A program made the translations under genes and the position numbers. A model generated the notes under the pieces. That model was not told the origin of the DNA and did not search any database. It was given only the letters and a program-made list of their open reading frames with translations. From NCBI GenBank assembly GCA_020630695.1, contig JAHDIS010000045.1, forward strand, positions 1 to 35,517: a DNA stretch of 35,517 bases. Direction: 5' to 3'. Shown in pieces: positions 9,931 through 17,762 of the stretch (within the stretch, counting starts at the first letter, position 1; each line of letters opens with the position of its first letter). The stretch comes from Paracoccaceae bacterium. GTDB lineage: Bacteria; Pseudomonadota; Alphaproteobacteria; Rhodobacterales; Rhodobacteraceae.

Positions 9931-9981
9931 TGCAGCGCTCGAGGTGTAGATTGATTAGGAAGCCGCAAACAGGAGACGCCC

Positions 9982-11079
9982 ATGGGACCTTTCCCGCACG
10001 ATGCCCCGCAATCCAAGATCACACCCGAAAACCCAGCCGGAACGGACGGTTTCGAGTTTGTCGAGTTCGCGCATCCCGAGCCGCAGTCACTGCGCGCGCT
10101 GTTTGCTCAGATGGGGTATGCGCATGTGGCCAATCACAAGACCAAGCAGATCGAGTTGTGGCAGCAGGGCGATATCACCTATGTCCTGAATGCCGAGCCG
10201 GGCAGTTTCGCTTCCCGTTTCGCCGAGGAGCACGGCCCCTGCGCGTCAGCGATGGCCTGGCGTGTGGTTGATGCACAGCAGGCCTTTGATCATGCGGTTT
10301 CGAAAGGTGCGGAGCCCTATGAAGGCGCGGAGAAGTCCGTGGATTGGCCCGCCATCAAAGGCATTGGTGGCAGCTTGATTTATTTCACGGATCAGTATTA
10401 CGACACTTCGCCGTATAACGCCGAATTTGACTGGATCGAACAGTCCAAGCCGCGCGGCGTTGGTTTCTACTATCTCGATCACCTGACGCACAATGTCTTT
10501 AAGGGAAACATGGATGTTTGGTTCAAGTTCTACCAGGACCTGTTCAACTTTCGAGAAATCCGGTTCTTTGACATTGAGGGCAAATACACCGGGCTGTTCA
10601 GCCGCGCACTGACTTCACCTTGTGGGCGTATTCGCATTCCAATCAACGAAGACCGCGGCGAGACCGGCCAGATCGTCGCCTATTTGAAAAAGTACAAAGG
10701 CGAAGGCATTCAGCATATCGCAGTGGGCGCGCATGATATTTATGACGCGACGGATGCAATCGCTGAGTCCGGTCTGAAGTTCATGCCGGGCCCGCCAGAG
10801 ACCTACTACACGCTGAGCAAGACACGCGTGCATGGCCATGATGAGCCGATGGACCGGATGCAAAAACACGGGATCCTGATTGATGGTGAAGGTGTTGTGG
10901 ATGGCGGCGAAACGCGCATCCTGTTGCAGATCTTTTCAAAGACAGTGGTTGGACCGATCTTTTTTGAGTTCATTCAGCGCAAAGGCGACGACGGCTTTGG
11001 CGAGGGGAATTTCAAGGCACTGTTTGAATCGATTGAGCGCGAACAGATTGAAAATGGCGAATTGACCGCTGCTGAATAG
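9982..11079 (+). CDS. hppD: 4-hydroxyphenylpyruvate dioxygenase
   Basis: A 365-residue non-haem Fe(II) dioxygenase converting 4-hydroxyphenylpyruvate to homogentisate in tyrosine degradation. Two vicinal-oxygen-chelate halves are visible. The iron ligands can be placed at His167 (DHLTHNV), His245 (GIQHIAVG) and Glu329 (FFEFIQRKG); their spacing (78 and 84) matches the known enzymes closely. The C-terminal signature GDDGFGEGNFKALFESIE (last part, about 336-353) is intact. The start at 9982 has AGGAG about 7 bp upstream. It lies opposite an Lrp/AsnC gene and ends with a strong terminator. The rest of the homogentisate pathway is not in the window. Confidence 0.97.
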   Translation: MGPFPHDAPQSKITPENPAGTDGFEFVEFAHPEPQSLRALFAQMGYAHVANHKTKQIELWQQGDITYVLNAEPGSFASRFAEEHGPCASAMAWRVVDAQQAFDHAVSKGAEPYEGAEKSVDWPAIKGIGGSLIYFTDQYYDTSPYNAEFDWIEQSKPRGVGFYYLDHLTHNVFKGNMDVWFKFYQDLFNFREIRFFDIEGKYTGLFSRALTSPCGRIRIPINEDRGETGQIVAYLKKYKGEGIQHIAVGAHDIYDATDAIAESGLKFMPGPPETYYTLSKTRVHGHDEPMDRMQKHGILIDGEGVVDGGETRILLQIFSKTVVGPIFFEFIQRKGDDGFGEGNFKALFESIEREQIENGELTAAE

Positions 11080-11096
11080 CAAAGCCTTCCATCAAA

Positions 11097-11132
11097 GAAA
11101 AACGGCGCCGGACAATCCAGCGCCGTTTTTTG
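11097..11132. terminator. Intrinsic terminator after hppD, probably bidirectional
   Basis: AACGGCGC (11101-11108) pairs with GCGCCGTT (11120-11127) across an 11-nt loop. The stem is flanked by an A run on the left and a T run on the right, so it can terminate hppD on the plus strand and the 965-residue protein gene, which ends 18 bp away, on the minus strand. Confidence 0.85.
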
Positions 11133-11148
11133 TTTTGGGTTGTAGCGA

Positions 11149-14046
11149 TTAGCTGCGGGGCATCTTCAACACGACACTGCGGCCGCTTTTGTTGTACCGC
11201 AGTTCAGATTCGCTGATCGCGGACACCCGGCCACCGTCGATACGGTCGCCGATCTTGACCTTTTTGTAACGCCCATTGGCCAAGCGGACGAGAGCGCGGC
11301 GATTGGACGATGTCCCATAGACACCGATCAGGTTGATTTTGTTCAGGTTAATGGCATTCCGAACAGTGGCTGAGCGCGCAACGGATGCAGAGGACGGCAC
11401 ATCAGGACGAACGGTACGAGGGGCAACAGCCGCTGCCGATGCCGTTTGCACCGGCGCGCGGGTCGCTTCTCGTTCGGCGCGGCGAACGATGGCATTGATG
11501 TTGCGCGGGCGCGATACAGGGGCCAGCGATCTGGCCACGGCCTGCCGGGTTGCGGGGGCGTCCGGCGCCTCGATCTCGGCTTCTTCCTGCGCTGTCTTGG
11601 GGCGCATGTTTGGACGGATTTTGCCCAGTTCGGCCCGGGAAATACCGCCCAATTCGGCACGTTCGCGCTGTTCAACCAAATCCGAAGGCCGCGCGTTCGG
11701 GCGGAACGCGGCCAGGGCCAGCGCTTCGGCAGATGGGGGCACGTCTGCGGCATCCGGGGCCTGTGGCGCCGCGAGTGCCGTGCGCAGAGGTGGGGTGACT
11801 GGCGGGCGGCCAGCAAAAATACGCAGGCCTTCAGGGGTCAATGCACCCTGTGCGGTGGCTCGGACCAACCCGCGTTCATCGATATCAAAAACCATTCCAG
11901 CAGGCGGGGGCAAGCCGGGATCTTCCAGTGTTGCGCCCGGTGCAATCTGCCGCGCGTCGGGCAGGGCAACAGCATCAAACTGCTGAACGGCAGGGTCAAT
12001 CGATGCAACGTAGATGTCTTCGACGTTGCCCACAGGCAGTTCTGCGGGGGCTGTGGGTGCGCGTTGCCAGATGCCGGTCGCAGCATAGGTGGCGGCGGCT
12101 TCTTCGGCGCTGAGCGCCGAGGGTTGTCGTGGAATGGACAGTGGTGCTTGCACTGGTTCAACCGGCTCGGCGACCCCGGTATCCAGTGCGGCAACCTGCA
12201 CCGAGGCATCATCCAGTTCCTCTTCGGCAGGGCGAACGTCCAATTGCTCGGGGTTGACCTCGGGCAGCGCGGCTGGGGCCAGGGCGACTGCGGGTGATTG
12301 ATCAGAATTGCGGAAGAAGCGTGCCAGACCTTCGTCCATGAAAACCGAAGCCCAAGCCGCAACACCGATCAACAACAACAGCAGGGCAGATGTGAGCATC
12401 AGGCCCAGAAAACGAGGTTTGCCCCCCACCTGATCCTTGCTGCGTTGGCCGAACACCGTCATGCGTTCGCGCTCGGACTGGCTGGCGGTCAGAGTGGCTG
12501 CGGCAGCGCCAGCACCGGCTGTGCCAACCAGGCTTGCTTCGTTTCGGCGGGCATCGCGATCGCCTGCAGCGGTTCGGATGGCGGCCAATCTTTGAAGGGC
12601 GGCCTTTGACGCGGTGGTTGCCTCGGGTGCTTTGCGTGCAAGCGTTTGCGCGGTCAAAACACCTGCGGGCATTGGCGGCACGTCATCAATGATGCCATCA
12701 TCGTTCTGCATTGCTGCGGGTTCGGCTTCGGGGACCGGATCAACCGGTTTCTCAGCCTTGCGCCGTTTGGAAAAGAAACCAAATGTCGCGCCTTTGCCGG
12801 TGTCTTCTGCCGTATCCTCGGCAACCTCCTCAGCCTCGATGCGACCATCCGTTATCTTTGCGCCTTTGACGCCGGTATCCGCTTTTAGGGATGGCATGAA
12901 CCGCCGCATTGAACTGGCTGCGGCCGCCGCGGCGGCGCCCAGCTTTGGAACCGAAGCCGGGGCCTCTGCATCTGCGTCGCGGGTTGCCCGGATCGAGGAA
13001 AAGCTGGGGCTCGCCTCTGCCTCTGGGATATCGTCCGTCACCTTGGCGGGGATAGCCTCGATCGGAGGTGCGTTTGAGACGACAGGCGGCTCGGGGCTGC
13101 GCAGCACGGGCGCAGCGGCCGGTACTGCTGCGGCGGCCGGGGGCGCTACGGTCGGTGCAGAAGGGGCCGGGGCTACAGGCGCTTTGACCGCATCCTTTGC
13201 GACCGGCACTTCTGCCTGAGCACCGCCAAACCGAGCGGTCGGGGCTGCCGGTTCTTGCGGCTTGGGGTCGGGTTGTGGCTTGGGCGCTGGGGTGGGAGTC
13301 GCAAAGCGAGCAGGTTTTTCCTGTGGTGCCTCGACCACGTCCGGTTTCGCGGCAGGCTCTGCCATTTCGGGCTCTGGCTTGGCGTCTGGTTCTGCCTTGG
13401 CAGGCTCAACCACATCGGCCTTGTTCTCACTGCGCGAGGACAGGAAGTTGGGTTTGTTGTTCTGGTCTTCCGGAACAAACGCGTTTTTCGTCGGGGCAAA
13501 CGCATCTTCTGTCGCAGCGATCACGCGCAACGCTGCTAGCGGGCGTTCCGGTTCTGACTTGCCCTTGAATTGCGCGGCCTTGCCAAAAAACACCGGGCCC
13601 TCAAAGGACAGCTCGGGCGCGATGGCAAGATGGGCAACAGGAACAAAGTTGTGGCTCTTAGCAAAAGCTTCGGCTTCGTCCAGCGTCTCGCGTGCGACGG
13701 CGGCGACCATCAGGCGGCCGTTCGCGGTGCTCACGTCATAGGCCAGCTGCTCAAAGGTGTAGGGGGTCTCTTTCTCCAACGCCGCCTTGATAGCGGCATC
13801 ACGGGCACTTTGATCGCCGCCCAAATCGGGCAGGTCCAGATAACGCATCTGTTCGTTCGGAATGATCAATCCGACCTGATGCGCGCCACGATGGATGGAC
13901 CGGGCGGTTTTGCGCAGGCGCGCCATATCGCCATCAAGGTCCGAAGATTCCAGAGATACCTCTCCGATCGGCGCCCAACCGCCCGGCATCCGCCGCAGCA
14001 GTACGATTCCGTCGAAGGAGAGTGACAAGGCAAAGTTCAGTCGCAT
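11149..14046 (-). CDS. Large single-pass protein with PilM/GspL-like N-terminus and PilP/GspC-like C-terminus
   Basis: A 965-residue protein in four parts. Residues 1 to about 165 (MRLNFALSLSFDGIVLLRR..., IIPNEQMRYLDLP) look like the actin-fold start of PilM/GspL-type assembly proteins. Residues about 165-540 are an Ala/Pro/Glu-rich, low-complexity linker. A single membrane helix follows at about 545-568 (GLMLTSALLLLLIGVAAW), then a second disordered Pro/Ala-rich stretch. The final 63 residues (INLIGVYGTSSNRRALVRLANG..., KKVKIGDRIDGGRV) resemble the small beta domain of PilP/GspC inner-membrane proteins. I recall similar Roseobacter proteins carried in databases with vague or misleading names such as translation initiation factor. 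No pilus or secretion genes are adjacent. Domain assignments are by eye and moderate in certainty; that the frame is coding is certain. Confidence 0.8.
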   Translation of the reverse strand: MRLNFALSLSFDGIVLLRRMPGGWAPIGEVSLESSDLDGDMARLRKTARSIHRGAHQVGLIIPNEQMRYLDLPDLGGDQSARDAAIKAALEKETPYTFEQLAYDVSTANGRLMVAAVARETLDEAEAFAKSHNFVPVAHLAIAPELSFEGPVFFGKAAQFKGKSEPERPLAALRVIAATEDAFAPTKNAFVPEDQNNKPNFLSSRSENKADVVEPAKAEPDAKPEPEMAEPAAKPDVVEAPQEKPARFATPTPAPKPQPDPKPQEPAAPTARFGGAQAEVPVAKDAVKAPVAPAPSAPTVAPPAAAAVPAAAPVLRSPEPPVVSNAPPIEAIPAKVTDDIPEAEASPSFSSIRATRDADAEAPASVPKLGAAAAAAASSMRRFMPSLKADTGVKGAKITDGRIEAEEVAEDTAEDTGKGATFGFFSKRRKAEKPVDPVPEAEPAAMQNDDGIIDDVPPMPAGVLTAQTLARKAPEATTASKAALQRLAAIRTAAGDRDARRNEASLVGTAGAGAAAATLTASQSERERMTVFGQRSKDQVGGKPRFLGLMLTSALLLLLIGVAAWASVFMDEGLARFFRNSDQSPAVALAPAALPEVNPEQLDVRPAEEELDDASVQVAALDTGVAEPVEPVQAPLSIPRQPSALSAEEAAATYAATGIWQRAPTAPAELPVGNVEDIYVASIDPAVQQFDAVALPDARQIAPGATLEDPGLPPPAGMVFDIDERGLVRATAQGALTPEGLRIFAGRPPVTPPLRTALAAPQAPDAADVPPSAEALALAAFRPNARPSDLVEQRERAELGGISRAELGKIRPNMRPKTAQEEAEIEAPDAPATRQAVARSLAPVSRPRNINAIVRRAEREATRAPVQTASAAAVAPRTVRPDVPSSASVARSATVRNAINLNKINLIGVYGTSSNRRALVRLANGRYKKVKIGDRIDGGRVSAISESELRYNKSGRSVVLKMPRS

Positions 14047-14230
14047 GCGGGCTCTTTAGCAGTCCTGCTATTGCTGTGGGAGTCTTAAGGTTCCACACCC
14101 GTATAATACAGCAAAGCTTTGCCGAATAAAAGAAAAGCAGCGCGCTGCGCTTGCTATTGTCCCAGTGCGGCGTGACATTGAAAATTGATGCGCATTGTTC
14201 GATGAGACGGCCTGTTCGAAAGGAAACCCT

Positions 14231-14938
14231 ATGCTTTTAAAACGTTTTTTCAGTGCGATGGTTTTTGGACTATCCCTGACGGTGACGGCTCTGCCATTGC
14301 AGGCGCAACAGACCGCAGTTGACGTGCCGACGTTGCGGGTCAACGGACAGGGGGTCGTCACCGCAGCGCCGGATATGGCGAGTCTGACTTTGGGGGTGAC
14401 AGAACGGGCAGAAACGGCGCCCGAAGCCATGGATGCGGTCTCTCAAAGCGTGTCAGCCATTCTGACCCGATTGAAAGCCGCTGGAATCACGGGGGCAGAT
14501 GTTCAGACGTCCGATCTGTCGCTTGGTCCGATCTGGGACAACCGGTCTTCGGGTAGTCGACCAGAGGTGTCTGGGTTCGAGGCCTCGAACCGTCTGACCA
14601 TCCGGGTGCGTGATTTGGATCGTTTGGGTGATGTCTTGGGGGCGGCTTTGGAAGACGGCGCCAATCGAATGTCCGGGCTTCGGTTCGGCCTGACAGAGCC
14701 GCGCCCGCTCGAAGATGAAGCGCGCCGTGCGGCGGTCGCGGATGCCTTGGCCAAAGCGCAGCTTTATGCAGAAGCCGCAGGTGTCGCGCTTGGGCCCATT
14801 CTGTCGATCAGCGAGGGGTTCGTTTCACGACCGGAGCCCGGGATCATGATGGCCGCGCGCGCTGAATCGGTCCCGGTGGCCGCGGGTGAAACCGGCATAT
14901 CTGCGCAGGTCCAGATGGTCTTTGCACTGCAGCCCTAG
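14231..14938 (+). CDS. SIMPL domain (DUF541) periplasmic protein
   Basis: A 235-residue exported protein. Residues 1-25 are a signal peptide (LLKRFFSAMVFGLSLTVTAL, ending LQAQ). The SIMPL/DUF541 domain begins with the characteristic LRVNGQGVVTAAPDMASLTLGV (in part: VNGQGVVTAAPDMA) and continues through LKAAGITGADVQTSDLSL. The family includes E. coli YggE, tied to resistance to oxidative stress, and periplasmic proteins of unknown activity. The ATG at 14231 follows an AAAGGAAA ribosome-binding site. It is divergent from the 965-residue protein, with a 184-bp spacer that holds a TATAAT hexamer at 14102-14107. Confidence 0.88.
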   Translation: MLLKRFFSAMVFGLSLTVTALPLQAQQTAVDVPTLRVNGQGVVTAAPDMASLTLGVTERAETAPEAMDAVSQSVSAILTRLKAAGITGADVQTSDLSLGPIWDNRSSGSRPEVSGFEASNRLTIRVRDLDRLGDVLGAALEDGANRMSGLRFGLTEPRPLEDEARRAAVADALAKAQLYAEAAGVALGPILSISEGFVSRPEPGIMMAARAESVPVAAGETGISAQVQMVFALQP

Positions 14939-14948
14939 CGCGGGAATT

Positions 14949-15244
14949 TCAACTTTGCAAAGCGCCGGGCCGCATGCCGGGCAGACGCCATAACCATTGG
15001 CCTGACATCCATATGAGCGGATCGAGGCGTTTTGCGGGGTCCATACCGATGCTGATCAAGTCGAACGGGTGGCACTGGCGATCGGGGCGGCCGTAGAACC
15101 AGTTGTACCGTTCGCCGTCCCATTCCGATTCCGGTGTCAGATCATGCCGCGCCGAAAAAACGCTGCCGCTTAGATTTCCGGCAGAAGATGTTGCTGGATG
15201 GCGGCGCGCAATTGCTGAAGCGCACTCTTCTTGCGCGCCGCCAT
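14949..15244 (-). pseudogene. Frameshifted short gene of unknown function downstream of metY
   Basis: An open frame ending at the TGA at 14949-14951 encodes a clearly protein-like sequence (LTPESEWDGERYNWFYGRPD, then CHPFDLISIGMDP..., ending MRPGALQS) but has no ATG, GTG or TTG before the metY stop codon. A 24-residue reading frame in another phase (15170-15244, MAARKKSALQQLRAAIQQHL then LPEI) starts 4 bp after the metY stop and ends in TAA just where the longer frame becomes protein-like. Adding a single base near the GGAAAT at about 15175-15180 would join them into one protein of about 98 residues. So this is a conserved-looking gene with a one-base deletion, a sequencing error, or less likely a recoding event. 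Function unknown. Tight spacing suggests translation coupled to metY. Confidence 0.55.
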
Positions 15245-15248
15245 GAAT

Positions 15249-16538
15249 TTAGCGCGCCGCGTTCAGCGCACGGTCCAGATCAGCGATCAGATCATCAGCT
15301 TCTTCTGTGCCAATCGAAATCCGAACCACGTTAGGCGCCGCACCTGCAGCAACCTGTTGTTCCACCGTCAACTGGCGGTGCGTGGTCGATGCGGAGTGGA
15401 TCACAAGGCTGCGGGTGTCGCCAAGGTTGGCAACATGGCTGAAAATTTCGAGGTTATCGACGAATTTCACGCAGCTTTCGTAGCCGCCCTTGAGTGCGAT
15501 GGTGAACAGGCCACCGGCGCCCTTGGGGCAGATTTTTGACACCCGTTTGTTGTAGGGTGAAGACTTGAGACCGGCGTAGGTGACCGCTTCGACCGCGTCA
15601 TGTGTTTCCAACCAGGATGCGACTTTTTCAGCGTTTTCAACGTGCTTTTGCATGCGCAGCGACAAGGTTTCGATCCCCATCAGCGTGTAGTGCGCTGCTT
15701 GTGGGTTCAGCGTCATGCCCAGATCACGCAGGCCGATCGCGATCCCGTGGAAGGTGAAGGCCAGCGGGCCAAAAGTCTCGTGGAACTTGAGCCCGTGATA
15801 GGCTGGCTCTGCCGCCGAGAGCGATGGGAACTTGTCAGATGCAGACCAGTCGAACTTGCCCGAATCGATTACGACGCCGCCGGTTACGGTGCCGTTGCCG
15901 GTCAGGTACTTGGTCATCGAATGCACAACGAGGGTCGCGCCGTGTTCGATTGGCCGGCACAGGTAAGGCGAAGCCGAGGTGTTGTCGACAATCAAAGGAA
16001 TGCCCGCCTCATCCGCGACACCGGCGATGGCGTCGAGGTCGGTGATATAGCCACCCGGGTTCGCGATCGACTCGCAGAATACGGCGCGTGTGTCGTCGTC
16101 GATTGCGGCCTTGACGGCGTCCAGATCGTCGAAGTCGACAAAGGTGCAGGACCAACCAAAGCGTTTGATCGTCTGGCTGAACTGCGTGACAGTACCACCG
16201 TAAAGCCTTGTGCTGGCGACGATATTTTTGCCAGGGCCCATCAGAGGGAACAGCGCCATGATCTGCGCGGCATGACCTGAAGAACAGCAAACAGCACCGA
16301 CACCGCCTTCGAGTGTGGCCATGCGTTCCTGTAGTGCCGCGACCGTTGGGTTGGTCAGGCGCGAATAGATATAGCCGACTTCCTGCAGGTTGAACAAAGC
16401 AGCGGCGTGTTCGGCATCGCGAAACACATAGGCTGTTGTCTGGTAAATCGGTGTTTGCCGCGCGCCGGTTGCCGGGTCTGGGCGGGCGCCTGCGTGGATT
16501 TGCAGCGTGTCAAAGCCGTATTCGGGTCCGTCGGTCAT
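15249..16538 (-). CDS. metY: O-acetylhomoserine aminocarboxypropyltransferase (O-acetylhomoserine sulfhydrylase)
   Basis: A 429-residue PLP enzyme of the Cys/Met metabolism family. It begins FDTLQIHAGARPDPATGARQ, the usual MetY opening, with the substrate loop QTTAYVF, the YSRLTNPT motif (about 61-68), the CSSGHAAQ segment that contacts the cofactor phosphate, and the PLP-binding Lys in HSMTKYLTG (about Lys210). The length of about 430 fits MetY rather than the roughly 390-residue MetB/MetC/MetZ. Reaction: O-acetylhomoserine plus sulfide gives homocysteine. The start codon at 16538 is preceded by an excellent AGGGAGG site; the frame is open further upstream but without homology. Confidence 0.94.
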   Translation of the reverse strand: MTDGPEYGFDTLQIHAGARPDPATGARQTPIYQTTAYVFRDAEHAAALFNLQEVGYIYSRLTNPTVAALQERMATLEGGVGAVCCSSGHAAQIMALFPLMGPGKNIVASTRLYGGTVTQFSQTIKRFGWSCTFVDFDDLDAVKAAIDDDTRAVFCESIANPGGYITDLDAIAGVADEAGIPLIVDNTSASPYLCRPIEHGATLVVHSMTKYLTGNGTVTGGVVIDSGKFDWSASDKFPSLSAAEPAYHGLKFHETFGPLAFTFHGIAIGLRDLGMTLNPQAAHYTLMGIETLSLRMQKHVENAEKVASWLETHDAVEAVTYAGLKSSPYNKRVSKICPKGAGGLFTIALKGGYESCVKFVDNLEIFSHVANLGDTRSLVIHSASTTHRQLTVEQQVAAGAAPNVVRISIGTEEADDLIADLDRALNAAR

Positions 16539-16871
16539 GGGATCCTCCCTGAAGTTTGTGCTGCCGCAAGGATTAGGCCATTGCATGCCAGCCCACAACG
16601 GCCCCTGTTCTTCATCCTGGGACAAAGACCACTTTTCCTCGAATGACCGCAAAAGTGTGACGCTGTCCTGATCAAGCGCTGTGTCACATAACATTTGCCC
16701 AATGATGAGGCCGGGTTGGTCTTCTTCATCAGGTGGATCTTTTCAGGGCCTCAATTCGGTCAAACCATTGCTTTGACAAGGTCCCCAATATGCCAGAGCC
16801 GCGACGCAGTGTTGTCCAAGTGTTCGAAGATACAAAGCGCAAGAGCGAAGAACGAGCGGGAGCGGACATCC
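16539..16871. other. Divergent intergenic region between metY and the DUF1444 gene
   Basis: A 333-bp gap between divergent starts. No tRNA, terminator or riboswitch of a type I know could be recognised; in particular the SAM-II pseudoknot pattern sometimes found before sulfhydrylase genes in alphaproteobacteria was not evident. It holds an inverted repeat TGTGAC (16656-16661) / GTCACA (16683-16688) separated by 21 bp that could be an operator. Open frames here have no protein-like character. Confidence 0.5.
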
Positions 16872-17723
16872 GTGCAAAAGACCGATACTCTCGAAGACGG
16901 GCGACTGTCTCCGAAGCAACTGCTGGCGTATATTTCTGCAGAATTGCGACGTGCACTGCCCAGCCATGAAATTGCTCCGGCAACTGACGAGCCGGGACAG
17001 GTGAGGCTGATCGACAAGTCCAGCGGTGCCGAAGAGGCTCGCCTCGATCTTGCCAATCTTTTGGCCGAGATTTTTTCGGCGCCCTTCGACGCGTCGCTGA
17101 TCGACGAACGGGTGACGGCCTTTGTGGAAATGGCCCGCATTGCATTGGTCGAACCGAACGTTGATCCCAAATCCATCTTTCCTGCACTGCGGCACGCAGA
17201 ATTTCTGGAACCCTACAGGGATAACGCTTTTGTCCGGCCCGGGCCGGGGGATTGCAGTATGATCCTGATGCAGGATCTTGATGCGCAGGTCGGGACCTTT
17301 CCCAGAAGCCGGGGAAAAGCGGCTGGCTGGAGCGAAGAAACCCTTTGGCTTCAGGCTGAAAAGAACTTTGCCGAAGTGCTGGAAAGCATCCAGTTGCGCG
17401 AATCTGCGCCAGGTGTCTTCAGCATCTGGCTGGATCACCTGGAATGGAACAGCAACAGTCTGCTGCTGTCGCCCAAGACGTTGAAGGGCATTCAGGCCGA
17501 GATCGGGGCTGAGCGTGTCTTGGTCGCGGCCCCCAGCCGCGAAAGCGTGGAAATGATCAATGCCTCGGACACGGACGCCTTCCGGCGTTTGGAGCAATGG
17601 ATGCAGGATTGTTTGGACATGCCCCATCCGCAGTCAGAATTTGTCTACACTTTGTGTGATGAAGGCCGGAAACTGCAGCCGCGGTTCTTTTCGGATCGGG
17701 GTGTCCTGCGGGCGATGAACTGA
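16872..17723 (+). CDS. DUF1444 family protein (YtpQ-like)
   Basis: A 283-residue cytoplasmic protein. The DUF1444 pattern is visible: FPALRHAEFL (about 99-108), a SMILMQDLDAQVGTF strand pair, SEETLWLQAEKNFAEVL (about 153-169) and the C-terminal EFVYTLCDEGRKLQPRFF. B. subtilis YtpQ is the namesake; its role is unknown. I use the GTG at 16872, with GGGAG about 9 bp upstream, giving a protein beginning QKTDTLEDGRLS. An ATG far upstream at 16695 would add 59 residues lacking homology. The gene converges with the next one over a small hairpin. Confidence 0.75.
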   Translation: MQKTDTLEDGRLSPKQLLAYISAELRRALPSHEIAPATDEPGQVRLIDKSSGAEEARLDLANLLAEIFSAPFDASLIDERVTAFVEMARIALVEPNVDPKSIFPALRHAEFLEPYRDNAFVRPGPGDCSMILMQDLDAQVGTFPRSRGKAAGWSEETLWLQAEKNFAEVLESIQLRESAPGVFSIWLDHLEWNSNSLLLSPKTLKGIQAEIGAERVLVAAPSRESVEMINASDTDAFRRLEQWMQDCLDMPHPQSEFVYTLCDEGRKLQPRFFSDRGVLRAMN

Positions 17724-17733
17724 CGGAAAGTGA

Positions 17734-17752
17734 GCCCGTCTGACGGACGGGC
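17734..17752. terminator. Hairpin between convergent genes
   Basis: GCCCGTC (17734-17740) pairs with GACGGGC (17746-17752) over a 5-nt loop, in the 39-bp gap between two convergent genes. There is no T run on either side, so termination ability is uncertain. Confidence 0.35.
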
Positions 17753-17762
17753 GCACGACAGA

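Noticed and set aside
14102-14107. TATAAT as a promoter for the SIMPL-domain gene
   Set aside because: No -35 element at acceptable spacing was found on either strand, so it is only mentioned and not listed as a promoter.
14954-14961. TTTGCAAA site resembling a PccR motif
   Set aside because: It lies inside the 3' end of the frameshifted coding frame and far from any relevant promoter, so chance occurrence is more likely.
16539-16700. SAM riboswitch upstream of metY
   Set aside because: The pseudoknot and conserved core of SAM-II could not be traced by eye. A covariance-model search would decide.
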